A stretch of 64,000 nucleotides of DNA from positions 1 through 64,000 of the forward strand of contig NZ_JBMHHY010000006.1 of NCBI RefSeq assembly GCF_049739465.1. The letters are read 5' to 3'. Below are positions 34,156 to 42,932 of this stretch, in pieces; the first letter of the stretch is position 1, and every line of letters starts with the position of its first letter. The notes beneath the pieces were generated by a model. That model had not been told where the DNA came from. It did not search any database and saw only the letters and a program-made list of their open reading frames with translations. A program made the translations under genes and the position numbers. Source of the DNA: Embleya sp049739465 (GTDB taxonomy: Bacteria; Actinomycetota; Actinomycetes; Streptomycetales; Streptomycetaceae).

Positions 34156-34578
34156 GTGCCGGCCAAATTCATTGTCAGCAAGGGACGCTCGGGCAGGTTC
34201 GGCTTCGTGCTGACCGCCGCCAACGGCTCGCCGATCATCAAGTCCTCGGCCTATGAAACCAAGCGCGAGGCGCTCACCGCGCTGCGCTACATCCAGCGCA
34301 ACGGCGACACCGAACTGGTCGAGGACCACACGGTCGAGACCGCGTCCGCGCCCCGGAAGACCCCGGTCGGCCGAACCGTCGCCAAACGCGCCGGCGCGGT
34401 CCGCAAGAACACCTCGGCACCCCGAAAGGCGGTATCGAGGAAGAGCACCGGCAAACCCGCGACAACCCGAAAGGCCGTAGCCAAATCCAAGCCGGCCGCG
34501 ACCCGTACCCGAAAGGCGGTATCGGCCGGCAAACCGACCGCCAGGCGAAAGCGCACCCCGGTCAAGTCCCGCGCCTGA
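34156..34578 (+). CDS. DUF1508 (YegP-like) protein with histone-H1-like basic tail
   Basis: 140 residues from GTG 34156 (CAAGGAGA eight bases upstream). Residues 1-55 form one DUF1508 unit (KFIVSKGRSGRFGFVLTAANG, IIKSSAYETKREALTALRYIQRN). From ~65 to the end the chain is Lys/Arg/Ala/Pro/Thr-rich with repeated RKAV, KPA and TRKA motifs, like the C-terminal tails of histone H1 and the actinobacterial HupS/HupB proteins. The tail predicts DNA or RNA binding; the function of DUF1508 is not established. An upstream in-frame ATG (34105) would add 17 unconserved residues. Ends at a 15-bp hairpin. Confidence 0.75.
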   Translation: MPAKFIVSKGRSGRFGFVLTAANGSPIIKSSAYETKREALTALRYIQRNGDTELVEDHTVETASAPRKTPVGRTVAKRAGAVRKNTSAPRKAVSRKSTGKPATTRKAVAKSKPAATRTRKAVSAGKPTARRKRTPVKSRA

Positions 34579-34582
34579 CCGA

Positions 34583-34616
34583 AACCCCCTCCGCCCGATC
34601 CCGGGCGGAGGGGGTT
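34583..34616 (+). terminator. Terminator of the DUF1508 gene
   Basis: 15-bp perfect stem (AACCCCCTCCGCCCG and complement) with a 4-nt loop, starting 5 bp after the stop. Confidence 0.9.
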
Positions 34617-34670
34617 GGTGTGTGCCCTCCGAAAAACGTTTCCGGCCCGACCCCGGCGACCCGCGGCGAA

Positions 34671-34889
34671 TCAGCGGCGGCCGGGGTCGTTCCAGTTGGG
34701 GTCGTTCTCCCACACCTGGTTGCGGGTCTTGGCGGTCTCCAGCGCGTTTGCCGCCTCCCGGCGGGTCGCGTACGGCCCGAGGCGGTCGCGGGCCGGACAT
34801 TCCTGGCCCTCTTCGACCTTGCCGTGCCGGATGCAGTAGTACCACTCGCCGGCGCGCCCCTGGGGTTTGCGCCACAGTCTGAACTTCAC
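34671..34889 (-). CDS. Small conserved actinobacterial protein
   Basis: 72 residues from GTG 34889 (GGAGGA upstream); MVKFRLWRKPQGRAGEWYYC at the N-terminus, then a Cys-containing segment (EGQECPARDRLGPYATRREAANALE) and WENDPNWND near the end. Compact, charged and Trp-rich; no known domain recognised. The alpha/beta pattern and the TRREAANAL helix recall the DUF1508 unit (TKREALTAL) of the convergent neighbour, but similarity is short. Function unknown. Confidence 0.65.
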   Translation of the reverse strand: MKFRLWRKPQGRAGEWYYCIRHGKVEEGQECPARDRLGPYATRREAANALETAKTRNQVWENDPNWNDPGRR

Positions 34890-34961
34890 GGCCCGTCCTC
34901 CGCCCACTCGATGTACCGCTCGTCGGTGCCTCGGTCACGGCGCCGGCTACACTCGCTGGTT

Positions 34962-35810
34962 ATGGCGATTCTCGTACCCGGTAAGCCGACCCCCATCCGC
35001 TCCGTTCCCGCCGACATCCCGCGGCCGGAGTATGTCGGGAAGCCGGCGCCCACCCCGTACACCGGGCCCGAGGTGCAGGACGCCGAGACGATCGAGCGGA
35101 TGCGCGTCGCCGGGCGGATCGCGGCGGGCGCGATGGAGGCCGCCGCGGCGCAGATCGCGCCCGGGGTGACCACCGACGCGCTGGACAAGGTCGCCCACGA
35201 GTATGTGCTCGACCACCACGCCTATCCGTCCTGCCTGGGCTACCGGGGCTTCCCGAAGACCATCTGCACCTCGATCAACGAGGTGATCTGCCACGGCATC
35301 CCGGACACCACCCGGCTCGGCGACGGCGACATCGTCAACATCGACGTGACCGTGTTCATCGGCGGCGTGCACGGCGACACCGACGCGACCTACCTCGTCG
35401 GCGACGTGGACGAGGAGTCGAAGCTGCTGGTCGAGCGCACTCGCGAGGCGCTCAACCGGGGCATCAAGGCGGTTCGGCCGGGTCGGCAGATCAACGTGAT
35501 CGGCCGGGTCATCGAGTCCTACGCCAAGCGCTTCGGCTACGGCGTGGTCCGCGACTTCACCGGCCACGGGATCAACAGCTCGTTCCACTCCGGCCTGATC
35601 ATCCCGCACTACGACGACGAGCGGGCGACCACCGTGATGGAGCCCGGGATGACCTTCACCATCGAGCCGATGCTGACCCTGGGCACCCACGACTACGACA
35701 TGTGGGACGACGGCTGGACCGTGGTCACCAAGGACCGCAGGCGCACCGCGCAGTTCGAGCACACGCTGGTCGTCACCGACACCGGCGCCGAGGTGCTGAC
35801 GATCGGGTAG
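34962..35810 (+). CDS. map: Methionine aminopeptidase, type I
   Basis: 282 residues. Removes the initiator Met from nascent proteins. Pita-bread fold with metal ligands visible in GDIVNIDVTVFIGGVHGDTDATY (two Asp), FTGHGIN (His), FTIEPML (Glu) and QFEHTLVVTD (Glu). The N-terminal ~40 residues (PGKPTPIRSVPADIPRPEYV) include the Pro-rich SH3-ligand-like extension of actinobacterial type Ic enzymes. ATG 34962. Confidence 0.97.
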   Translation: MAILVPGKPTPIRSVPADIPRPEYVGKPAPTPYTGPEVQDAETIERMRVAGRIAAGAMEAAAAQIAPGVTTDALDKVAHEYVLDHHAYPSCLGYRGFPKTICTSINEVICHGIPDTTRLGDGDIVNIDVTVFIGGVHGDTDATYLVGDVDEESKLLVERTREALNRGIKAVRPGRQINVIGRVIESYAKRFGYGVVRDFTGHGINSSFHSGLIIPHYDDERATTVMEPGMTFTIEPMLTLGTHDYDMWDDGWTVVTKDRRRTAQFEHTLVVTDTGAEVLTIG

Positions 35811-35917
35811 CCGGCCGCGGCGGGCGGGCGCGCTGCCGTACGGGGTGCGGGGCGTGGGCAGTAAGGTTTCGCGAGTTCTCCTCCTGCCCGCTCCCCCGGA
35901 AGAGTTGCCGAGTACCG

Positions 35918-36877
35918 ATGCGCATATCCCGCGCGGTGGCCGCGACCGCCGCCCTGCTCGTGACCGCGCTCGCCGCGACCGGCTGCGTCAGCGTCAACGG
36001 CTCCGGCACCCCCGTCGAGGCCCTGGACAAGCGCGCCGCCGCCAAGGTGCTGCACGACTACGAGGTACGCAACAACCAGGCGTACGCGAACCGCGATCTC
36101 CCGCTCAACGCCCGCGTCGAGACCGGCTCGCTGGGCGCGCTCGACCAGGCCGGGCTGCGGATCCTGAGCTTCACCGACCCGCGCGGCGATCTGGGCAAGG
36201 CACCGATCAGCCACGAGCGGCCCGAGTTCCTGATCCCCAAGGTGATCGGCTGGCCCAAGTGGTTCGCCGTACAGAGCACGCCCAACTTCAACAACGCCAA
36301 GCCGCAACTGCTGGTGTTCCTGCGGGCCGGCCCGGACGCGGTGTGGCAGGCCGCGTGGGGGCCGACGTTGCAAAATCCGCTGCCCGAGCTGAAGCGGGAC
36401 CGGGACGGCTACCTGGCGGCGCTCCCCCCGACGGCGTCCGGGCCGGCCGTCGCGCCGGGCGAACTGGCGCCCGCGCTCGCCGAGTTCCTCAAGGACGGCC
36501 GGACCCGCGCGGAGTTGTTCGGGCCCGACCCGTATACCGCGCAACTGCGCAAGCAGCGCGACGATCCGATCGGCGAGGGCTTCGTCCGGCAGACCGTGGA
36601 CAGCGCGGCGGGCCAGTTCCCGGCGCTCGCGCTGCGCACGAAGGACGGCGGCGCGCTGGTGCTCTTCGCACTCCAGCACAGCATCAAGCTCACCGTGCAG
36701 CCGCCGCGCCGACTCGGCGACGTGGACGCCTCGACGCTGGCCTTCCTGTCCGGCAAGCCGACCCGGTCGGTCACCGAGCACCGGCTCTCGGAATACGTCG
36801 CGGTGGTGCCCAAGGCCGGTGGCAAGGTGCAGTTGGTCGGGTGGATGTACGGCCTGGTCGGCGCGGACGGCGAATAG
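35918..36877 (+). CDS. Predicted lipoprotein of unknown function
   Basis: 319 residues. Lipoprotein signal peptide with lipobox AATGC (Cys23). The body has alternating beta and loop segments (NNQAYANRDLPLNARVETGSL, GWPKWFAVQST, LLVFLRAGPDAVWQAAWGP, DGGALVLFALQHSIKL) but no recognised domain. Similar lipoproteins near map occur in Streptomyces. Expected on the outer face of the membrane. ATG 35918 is the only start giving a signal peptide. Confidence 0.75.
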   Translation: MRISRAVAATAALLVTALAATGCVSVNGSGTPVEALDKRAAAKVLHDYEVRNNQAYANRDLPLNARVETGSLGALDQAGLRILSFTDPRGDLGKAPISHERPEFLIPKVIGWPKWFAVQSTPNFNNAKPQLLVFLRAGPDAVWQAAWGPTLQNPLPELKRDRDGYLAALPPTASGPAVAPGELAPALAEFLKDGRTRAELFGPDPYTAQLRKQRDDPIGEGFVRQTVDSAAGQFPALALRTKDGGALVLFALQHSIKLTVQPPRRLGDVDASTLAFLSGKPTRSVTEHRLSEYVAVVPKAGGKVQLVGWMYGLVGADGE

Positions 36878-36895
36878 GACGCGGGGGCGGGCCGG

Positions 36896-37585
36896 CTACA
36901 TCCAGCGCACGTCGCCGGCCGTCGCGCCCACCGTGTCGCACGCGTCGGTGAGTACGTCGAGCACCCGCAGCGGATCGGGCAGCGGCAGTTCGGGGCCGCG
37001 GATCCAGCGCACCGCCTGCCCCGAGGGGTGTTGCGAGGACGGCACGAGCACATAGCTGCCCCGGCAGTGCCAGCGCAGCCCCGGGTGCGCGTCCAGCGTC
37101 TCGGGATGGCAGTCCAACTCGCAGGGCCACCACTCGTCCTCGTCGGCGGGGGTGCCTCGGGTCGCGGTGAAGAACAACGTGCGCTCGGGCCCGCAGGAGG
37201 CCACCGGGCCGATCTCGATGCCCTGCTCGGCGAATGCCGCGAGGGCGATCTCGCCGGCTGCCGCGGGTACGTCCAGCACGTCGTGGCCGGCGCCGGTCGC
37301 GGTGACGAAGTTGGCCTCCGGATACAACTCCAGCCAGCGCGCCACCTGGACCGGATCGGTGGACGCCTGGGTCTGCCAGGCGAAGGAGACCGGGTGCATG
37401 CCCGGCGCCGGACAACCCACCCGGTCGCACGAACAACCGAAGCCCACCGGGTGCGCCGCCGGACAGACGGGCCAACCGCGTTCGACCAGGTCCATGAGCA
37501 GTCCGGCCCGCCGGTCGCGAACGGTGTCCGGATCCTCACGCGGTCGACGGCGCAGCCATCCGGCCATTCTGCCCATTCGCTCCAT
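36896..37585 (-). CDS. Bifunctional DNA primase/polymerase N-terminal domain protein
   Basis: 229 residues, single prim-pol domain as in phage/plasmid primases but without a helicase part. The N-terminus has a conserved cluster (RGWPVCPAAHP, CSCDRVGCPAPGMHP, with Cys/His spacing suggestive of metal binding), followed by FVTATGAGHDVLDVP and GSYVLVPSSQHPSG. Stand-alone members are widespread in Streptomyces chromosomes; whether they are active is uncertain. ATG 37585 is used; an alternative ATG lies at 37576. Confidence 0.75.
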   Translation of the reverse strand: MERMGRMAGWLRRRPREDPDTVRDRRAGLLMDLVERGWPVCPAAHPVGFGCSCDRVGCPAPGMHPVSFAWQTQASTDPVQVARWLELYPEANFVTATGAGHDVLDVPAAAGEIALAAFAEQGIEIGPVASCGPERTLFFTATRGTPADEDEWWPCELDCHPETLDAHPGLRWHCRGSYVLVPSSQHPSGQAVRWIRGPELPLPDPLRVLDVLTDACDTVGATAGDVRWM

Positions 37586-37803
37586 GGAACCCCTTCTTCC
37601 GCGTGCGTTCGTGCGCGCCCACCCGGCGCCTGTGCGTAATACAACGCGAGAGACCGGTCCGGGCAATCCCCATCATCGCGGGTCGCCCCAGTCGATGTGC
37701 CGACCGGGTTCGGAGGTGATCGAAACAGTACGAGCGGAGCACCGCGAGCCCGCGAGAAATGTACATCGCGGATCGCTTCGGTTCGTTGTGCCGCCCGCAA
37801 CGA

Positions 37804-37842
37804 CGAGCGCCCCGTTCCCGAAAGTCGGGAACGGGGCGCTCG
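37804..37842 (-). terminator. Terminator of the DUF732-like gene
   Basis: 17-bp perfect stem (CGAGCGCCCCGTTCCCG and complement) with loop AAAGT, 35 bp after the stop. The rest of the 291-bp gap up to 37585 shows no gene. Confidence 0.85.
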
Positions 37843-37876
37843 CGGTGCGGCGTCGGCCCGTTGATCGGGCTCGACG

Positions 37877-38569
37877 TCAGCCCTTCAGTTTGCTCCGCTG
37901 GTCCGGGCACAGGCCGCCGACGGCGAGGCCGCCCGCCATCGCCCAGGACCCCGGGTCGGGCTGCGCCATGGCCAGCTCCTGGAAGGATTTGCCCGCCCTG
38001 AGGTCCGAACAGATGCCCTTGCCCAGGGCGATCAGCTCGGCGTCCGACTTCGACTTGAGGCTGGGCACCATGTTGCGGGCCAGGTCGAGATACTGCTTCT
38101 GCTGGGTGTTGCCGACCGGCGGGTCGCCGCCGTCCTCGGTCCGCACGGGGGACGTGGGCGGTTGCGCGCCGCCGGTCCGAGGCGCGCTCGACGACCCGGA
38201 CGAGCTCTTCGCGCTCGGTGTCGGCGCGCCGGGCACGGCGCTGCTGCTCGACGCCACGTCCTTCTTCTTGTCGTCGCCGCCGGAGAGCCCGATCGCGACG
38301 AGCGTGCCGACGATCGCGAGCACCGCGACCACGGAGAGGCCGATCCACAGGCCCTTGCGGCTGCGCTGCGGCGGCGGGTAGCCGCCGCCCTGCGGGTAGC
38401 CGCCCGGGTATTGCGGCGGGCCGTACTGGCCGGGCGGGTACGCCGGCTGCGGCGGCTGCTGGTACTGGCCGGGGTACGGCTGCGGCTGACCCGGGTAGGG
38501 CTGCTGTCCGTACTGCGGTTGGCCGGGCGGCTGGTACGGGTCCTGGCCGGGCGGCGGCGGGTAACTCAC
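37877..38569 (-). CDS. Pro/Tyr/Gln-rich membrane protein with DUF732-like C-terminus
   Basis: 230 residues. Residues 1-70 are a cytoplasmic PYPGQ-type repeat region (about nine PQY/PGQ/PYP units), followed by basic residues and one membrane span (~73-95). An extracellular Ser/Pro linker leads to a C-terminal helical domain with two Cys (KGICSDLRAG and VGGLCPDQ), resembling DUF732 mycobacterial/streptomycete domains with one disulfide. Single-pass, extracellular C-terminus; function unknown. ATG 38569. Confidence 0.75.
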   Translation of the reverse strand: MSYPPPPGQDPYQPPGQPQYGQQPYPGQPQPYPGQYQQPPQPAYPPGQYGPPQYPGGYPQGGGYPPPQRSRKGLWIGLSVVAVLAIVGTLVAIGLSGGDDKKKDVASSSSAVPGAPTPSAKSSSGSSSAPRTGGAQPPTSPVRTEDGGDPPVGNTQQKQYLDLARNMVPSLKSKSDAELIALGKGICSDLRAGKSFQELAMAQPDPGSWAMAGGLAVGGLCPDQRSKLKG

Positions 38570-38737
38570 TCATCCCCCATGAATGTCGGATCGTCGACTC
38601 CGCCGGGCACGACGCACGGATCATCCGAAAGTAGGACGAAATGCTTTGTTTTCTGCCTGCGGAGAGGAGCGCCATGGTCATGAAGCACCCGGCCGTTGTC
38701 AAATGCATTTCGTGCCGCGGCAACCGGCCCGGTGCGC

Positions 38738-39535
38738 TCAGACCGCGGCGACCACGATGTCCAGTGCCCATGGGGTGCCGCCCTGCTTGGGTTCGGCGGT
38801 CTCCACCGTCCAACCCAGTTCGCGCAGCGCGTCGGCCAGTTCGGCCGGGTTGCGCGGTTCGGCGCCGGAGACCAGCAGATCGCGGGTCACCCGGCCCTTG
38901 GTCGCCTTGTTGAAGTGGCTCACCACCGAGCGCTTGGCCACCCCGTCCACGATCCGCTCGTGCAGCACCCGCACGGTCGCGGTGCGCGCGGCCACCGCGC
39001 CGGCCGGCTTCCAGGCCGCGCCGTAGGCCGCCGAGCGCAGGTCGAGCACCAACTCCTCGCCCGCGAGCCGGGGCAACACCGGCGCCATCACCGCGCGCCA
39101 CTGCCCCGCGAGCGCGCCGATGCCCGGCAGCCGCACGCCCATCGAGCAGCGATACGGCGGCACCCGGTCGGTCGGCCGCAGCGCGCCCCACAGGCCGGAG
39201 AAGACCAGGATCGACCCGGCCGCGCGGGCCGCGGCGGCGCCGGTGAGCGAGGGCAGGTCGAGTGCGTCGTAGAGGACACCCGTGTAGAGCTTGGCCACCG
39301 GCAGCGCCGGCGCCTCGCGCAGATCGAGATTGCGCAGCACCTCGCCGTGCAACTTCGGACCGAGCCCGAGCACCTCGAGCGCCTTGCGTTCGTCGCCCTC
39401 GCACAGGGTGATCAACGAATCGAGCACCTGCCGCCGCACGGAGTTCAGTTCCGGCATCGAAAGACCCGCGAGATCGAGCGCGTGGCCCGCCCCCGCAGCG
39501 GCCTTGCCCTCGGAGGGCGGCAACAACACGAGCAC
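38738..39535 (-). CDS. yaaA: Peroxide stress protein YaaA family
   Basis: 265 residues from GTG 39535. The family signature LLPPSEGK opens the chain, followed by VAKLYTGVLYDALD, FSGLWGALRPTDRVPPYRCSMG and VSHFNKATKGRVTRDLL. YaaA (DUF328) lowers free iron and DNA damage under peroxide stress in E. coli and binds DNA. In-frame starts up to 39670 add unconserved residues. Divergent from the RNB ribonuclease gene. Confidence 0.88.
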   Translation of the reverse strand: MLVLLPPSEGKAAAGAGHALDLAGLSMPELNSVRRQVLDSLITLCEGDERKALEVLGLGPKLHGEVLRNLDLREAPALPVAKLYTGVLYDALDLPSLTGAAAARAAGSILVFSGLWGALRPTDRVPPYRCSMGVRLPGIGALAGQWRAVMAPVLPRLAGEELVLDLRSAAYGAAWKPAGAVAARTATVRVLHERIVDGVAKRSVVSHFNKATKGRVTRDLLVSGAEPRNPAELADALRELGWTVETAEPKQGGTPWALDIVVAAV

Positions 39536-39698
39536 GGGCGGGACTCCAAGCGGCGCGGGCGGATCGGGGGGCCGATCAAGTTTATGGGGCCGACCCGTGC
39601 CGATCGTGTCGCGGCGGCCCCGGGCGCGCGGGCGAATAGCCGTGAAAGTCCCCGTCAAAGTCCTGTGCACCGAAGCGGATCTTTCCTAAGCTCGATCC

Positions 39699-41234
39699 GT
39701 GCCTCGTCGCCATCTCCACATCAGGTCCGCCGACGGTGATCGCCTTCGCGCCGGTTTCACCCGGCTGCGCGCGGATCTGGGGCTGCCCGGCCCGTTCACC
39801 CCGGAGGTCCTGGCGGAGGCGGACGCGGCGGCCCGGCGCGGGCCGGTGTTCGCCCGCCGGGACCTGACCGAACTGCCCTTCCTGACCATCGATCCGGCCG
39901 AATCCCTGGACCTGGACCAGGCGATGCACCTGGTCCGCCGCGGCGCCGGCTACCGGGTGCACTACGCGATCGCCGACGTGGCGGCCTGGGTCACCCCGGG
40001 CGGTGCGCTCGACGCGGAGACGATGCGCCGGGTGGAGACCCTCTACCTCCCCGACGAGCGCATCCCACTGCATCCGCCGACCCTGTCCGAGGCGGCGGCC
40101 AGCCTGCTCCCCGGCCAGGACCGGCCCGCGCTGGTGTGGGTGCTCGATCTGGACGAGGCCGGCGACCTGGTCGGCACCGACGTCTTCCGCGCGCTGGTGC
40201 GCTCGCGGGCCCGGTTCGACTACGCCCGGGTGCAGCACACCATCGAGGCCGGCACCGCCGAAAAGCCGCTGGCGCTGCTCGCCGAGATCGGCCGGCTGCG
40301 CGAGGCGCGCGAGAGCGATCGCGGCGGGGTGAGCCTGCCGATCCCCGAGCAGGAGATCGTCGAGCACGGCGACACCTGGCGGCTGGAATACCGCGCGCCG
40401 ATCCCGGCGGAGGGATGGAACGCGCAGATCTCGCTGCTCACCGGCATCGCCGCCGCCGATCTGATGACCCAGGCGGGCATCGGCATCCTGCGCACCCTGC
40501 CCGAGCCGCCGCCGGACGCGCTGGCCCAGGTCCGCCGGGTCGGCCGGGCGCTGGACGTGGCCTGGCCCGAGGGCGGCACCTACGGTGCGGTGATCCGCTC
40601 GCTGGATCCGGACAATCCCCGCCATGCGGCCTTCCTCCAGGAGGCCACCGGGCTGCTGCGCGGCGCGGGCTACACCGCGTTCGACGCGGGCGCCCCGGAG
40701 CAGGCCCGGCACGCCGCGGTGGCCGACGAGTACGCCCATGTGACAGCGCCGTTGCGGCGCCTGGTCGATCGCTATGCGGGCGAGATCTGCGTGTCCCTGG
40801 TGGGTGGTACCGAGGTGCCGGAGTGGGTGGGCGCCCGGCTGTACGAGTTGCCCAAGGCGATGGAGACCGGCGACCGGCGGGCGCACGAGGTCGAGCGCGA
40901 GGCGGTGGCCCTGGTCGAGGCGGTGGTCCTGGCCGACCACGTCGGCGACGAGTTCGACGCGGTGGTGGTGGATCTGAACGAGCGTGGTGACGGCGGCACG
41001 GTACAACTCGCCGAACCGGCCGTCCGGGCCCGCTTCGACGGACCGGGTCTGGGCCTGGGCGAGCGGGTCCGGGTCCGCCTGACCGAGGCGAACGACGTGC
41101 GGCGAAGGGTGCGGTTTGCTCCCGCTAGACTGACCGACACGGCGGATGAGTCGGCCGGGCGGTCGCGTCGGGATTCCTCCTCGGAGGGTTCCGCCGAGGA
41201 ACGTCCGGGCTCCACAGGGCAGGGTGGTCGGTAA
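39699..41234 (+). CDS. RNB-domain ribonuclease (RNase II family)
   Basis: 511 residues from GTG 39699. The RNB catalytic domain has the Asp cluster TIDPAESLDLDQAMHL, followed by YRVHYAIADVAAWV, LPDERIPLHPP and APLRRLVDRYAG. Actinobacterial members lack most N-terminal cold-shock domains, as here. A 3'-5' exoribonuclease role is expected. The last ~31 codons (DESAGRSRRDSSSEGS and on) are unlike the family and are read from the 5' part of rnpB, which starts inside this frame; the TAA is at 41232-41234. Confidence 0.85.
   Translation: MPRRHLHIRSADGDRLRAGFTRLRADLGLPGPFTPEVLAEADAAARRGPVFARRDLTELPFLTIDPAESLDLDQAMHLVRRGAGYRVHYAIADVAAWVTPGGALDAETMRRVETLYLPDERIPLHPPTLSEAAASLLPGQDRPALVWVLDLDEAGDLVGTDVFRALVRSRARFDYARVQHTIEAGTAEKPLALLAEIGRLREARESDRGGVSLPIPEQEIVEHGDTWRLEYRAPIPAEGWNAQISLLTGIAAADLMTQAGIGILRTLPEPPPDALAQVRRVGRALDVAWPEGGTYGAVIRSLDPDNPRHAAFLQEATGLLRGAGYTAFDAGAPEQARHAAVADEYAHVTAPLRRLVDRYAGEICVSLVGGTEVPEWVGARLYELPKAMETGDRRAHEVEREAVALVEAVVLADHVGDEFDAVVVDLNERGDGGTVQLAEPAVRARFDGPGLGLGERVRVRLTEANDVRRRVRFAPARLTDTADESAGRSRRDSSSEGSAEERPGSTGQGGR
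41126..41131 (+). promoter_or_regulatory. Candidate -10 element of rnpB
   Basis: TAGACT, preceded by C giving CTAGACT, lies about 10 bp before the predicted 5' end of RNase P RNA and inside the RNB coding sequence. No good -35 hexamer is seen at 16-18 bp spacing. Confidence 0.4.
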
Positions 41235-41558
41235 CACCGACCCGGGGTGACCCGCGGGACAGTGCCACAGAAAACAGACCGCCGGCGTCCTCGGACGATC
41301 GGTAAGGGTGAAACGGTGGTGTAAGAGACCACCAGCGCCCGAGGTGACTCGGGCGGCTAGGTAAACCCCACCCGGAGCAAGGTCAAGAGGAGCACCGTAG
41401 AACGTGCTCTGCGCGAACGTTCGAGGGCGGCCCGCCCGAGTTCGCGGGTAGACCGCTGGAGGCTGTCGGCAACGGCAGTCGTAGATGGATGGCCGCCTCC
41501 CCGGGCGCCGCAAGGCTCCCGGGAGACAGAACCCGGCGTAGAGGCCGACTCATCCGCC
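41141..41558 (+). ncRNA. rnpB: RNase P RNA, bacterial type A
   Basis: About 418 nt. The ends pair as helix P1: 41141-41155 (GGCGGATGAGTCGGC) with 41544-41558. Universal regions are clear: GAGGAACGTCCGGGCTCCAC (CR I/P4), CAGTGCCACAGAAA (CR II), AGGGTGAAACGGTG with TAAGAGACCACCAG (CR II/III), GGTAAACCCCACCCGGAGCAAGG, and ACAGAACCCGGCGTAGA (CR V). It is the catalytic RNA that matures tRNA 5' ends. The first 94 nt overlap the 3' end of the RNB ribonuclease frame on the same strand. Confidence 0.97.
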
Positions 41559-41602
41559 GCCTTCGCCTTCGGCCCCGTCCGACAAGACGGGACGTGACAA
41601 CA

Positions 41603-41650
41603 CGAAAGCCCCGGCCTGGGCTGTTGAACGCTCAGGGCTCGGGGCTTTCG
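41603..41650 (+). terminator. Terminator downstream of rnpB
   Basis: 11-bp outer stem (CGAAAGCCCCG with CGGGGCTTTCG) enclosing a second, imperfect G+C-rich stem, 45 nt after the RNA end. Confidence 0.75.
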
Positions 41651-41771
41651 AAAGTTTGGTCCTCCGCGTGTTCCGCCCGGAATCCTACTGGCGGGCACGC
41701 TGAAGGCAGTTCCGACTATGCCACATCGCGGCGGCGGGGTCAAACCCTTGTTCGATCCGCGCCGCCCGATG

Positions 41772-42932
41772 TCACGCGCCGCGCAGGTGCGCGGTCTCGT
41801 TGAACACCCGCAGTGAGGCGTTGCCGTCCGACCACCACTGGACCGCGCTGATCGCGGCCGCGGACAGCTCCATCCGGAACATCGACTCCGCCGGCGCGCC
41901 GAGCGCGATCCGGACCAGGGTCTTGATCGGCGTCACGTGGGTGACCACCAGGACGGTCTTCCCGGGGTATCGGGCGATCGTCTTGTCCCGGGCCACCTCG
42001 ACCCGGCGGGCCACCTCGGTGAAGCTCTCGCCGCCGGGCGGGGCCGCGTCGGCGGAGGTCAGCCACGCGTCCAGCGCGTCCGGGGTCTGCTCGCGCGCCT
42101 CGGCGAAGGTCAGCCCCTCCCACGCGCCGAAGTCGGTCTCCCGGAAGCCCGGTTCCTCGCGCACCTCGAGTCCGAGCCGCTGCGCGACCGCGTCGGCGGT
42201 CTGCCGGCAGCGGCTCAGCGGCGAGGACACGATCGCCTCGATGGTGCCCCGCTCGGCGAGCGTCTCGGCCGCGCGCGCGGCCTGCCACCGGCCGCGCTCG
42301 GACAGGTCCGGATCGGCGCCGGTGCCGGAGAAGCGCTTCTGCGGGGTGAGTACGGTCTCGCCGTGCCGCAGCAGCACCAACGTGGTCGGGCGGCCCAGGT
42401 CCGGACCCCAACCGGGCGCGGTGGGGCGGACCTTGGTGGTCACCGGCGCGTCGGCGACCGGCGCGACCGGCGCCTGGGCGCGGGGCGTGGCGAAGGCCGT
42501 CGAGTTCTGCGGGGTCCACGGGCGGCCCTTGGCTGCCGCGTCCATCGCCTCGTTGGCCAGTCGGTCGGCGTGCTTGTTCCGCTCCCGGGGGATCCAGGTG
42601 TAGGCGACCTGCCCGGGCGGAAAGATGCCCCGGGCCTTGGCCGCCAGGTCGCGCATGTCGGCGTGCTTGATCTTCCAGCGGCCCGACATCTGCTCGACCA
42701 CGAGCTTGGAGTCGGCCCGCACCTCGACGCTCGCCGTCGCGTCGATGGTGTGCGCGGCGGTGAGCCCGGCGATCAGGCCCCGATACTCGGCCACATTGTT
42801 CGTGGCCACGCCGATCGCCTCGGCCACCTCGTGCAGCACCTCGCCGGTGTCGGCGTCACGCACCAGCGCACCGTAGGCCGCCGGGCCCGGGTTGCCCCGG
42901 GAACCGCCGTCGGCCTCGACGACGAGCCTCAC
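41772..42932 (-). CDS. Bifunctional RNase H/acid phosphatase
   Basis: 386 residues, Rv2228c-type fusion. RNase HI domain, residues 1-~135: the active-site carboxylates are in VEADGGSRGNPGPAAYG, NVAEYRGL, ADSKLV and ERNKHADRLANEA. After a Pro/Ala linker comes a histidine phosphatase domain (~175-386) with LLRHGETVLTPQ, SPLSRCRQTAD and VTHVTPIKT, similar to CobC. It removes RNA from RNA:DNA hybrids; the mycobacterial phosphatase part dephosphorylates alpha-ribazole phosphate in B12 synthesis. GTG 42932 overlaps the upstream stop by 4 bp. Confidence 0.93.
   Translation of the reverse strand: MRLVVEADGGSRGNPGPAAYGALVRDADTGEVLHEVAEAIGVATNNVAEYRGLIAGLTAAHTIDATASVEVRADSKLVVEQMSGRWKIKHADMRDLAAKARGIFPPGQVAYTWIPRERNKHADRLANEAMDAAAKGRPWTPQNSTAFATPRAQAPVAPVADAPVTTKVRPTAPGWGPDLGRPTTLVLLRHGETVLTPQKRFSGTGADPDLSERGRWQAARAAETLAERGTIEAIVSSPLSRCRQTADAVAQRLGLEVREEPGFRETDFGAWEGLTFAEAREQTPDALDAWLTSADAAPPGGESFTEVARRVEVARDKTIARYPGKTVLVVTHVTPIKTLVRIALGAPAESMFRMELSAAAISAVQWWSDGNASLRVFNETAHLRGA

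Noticed and set aside
41559..41771. A tRNA gene after rnpB (T-loop-like GTTCGATCC near 41755)
   Set aside because: No matching acceptor stem, D arm or anticodon arm could be folded around it.
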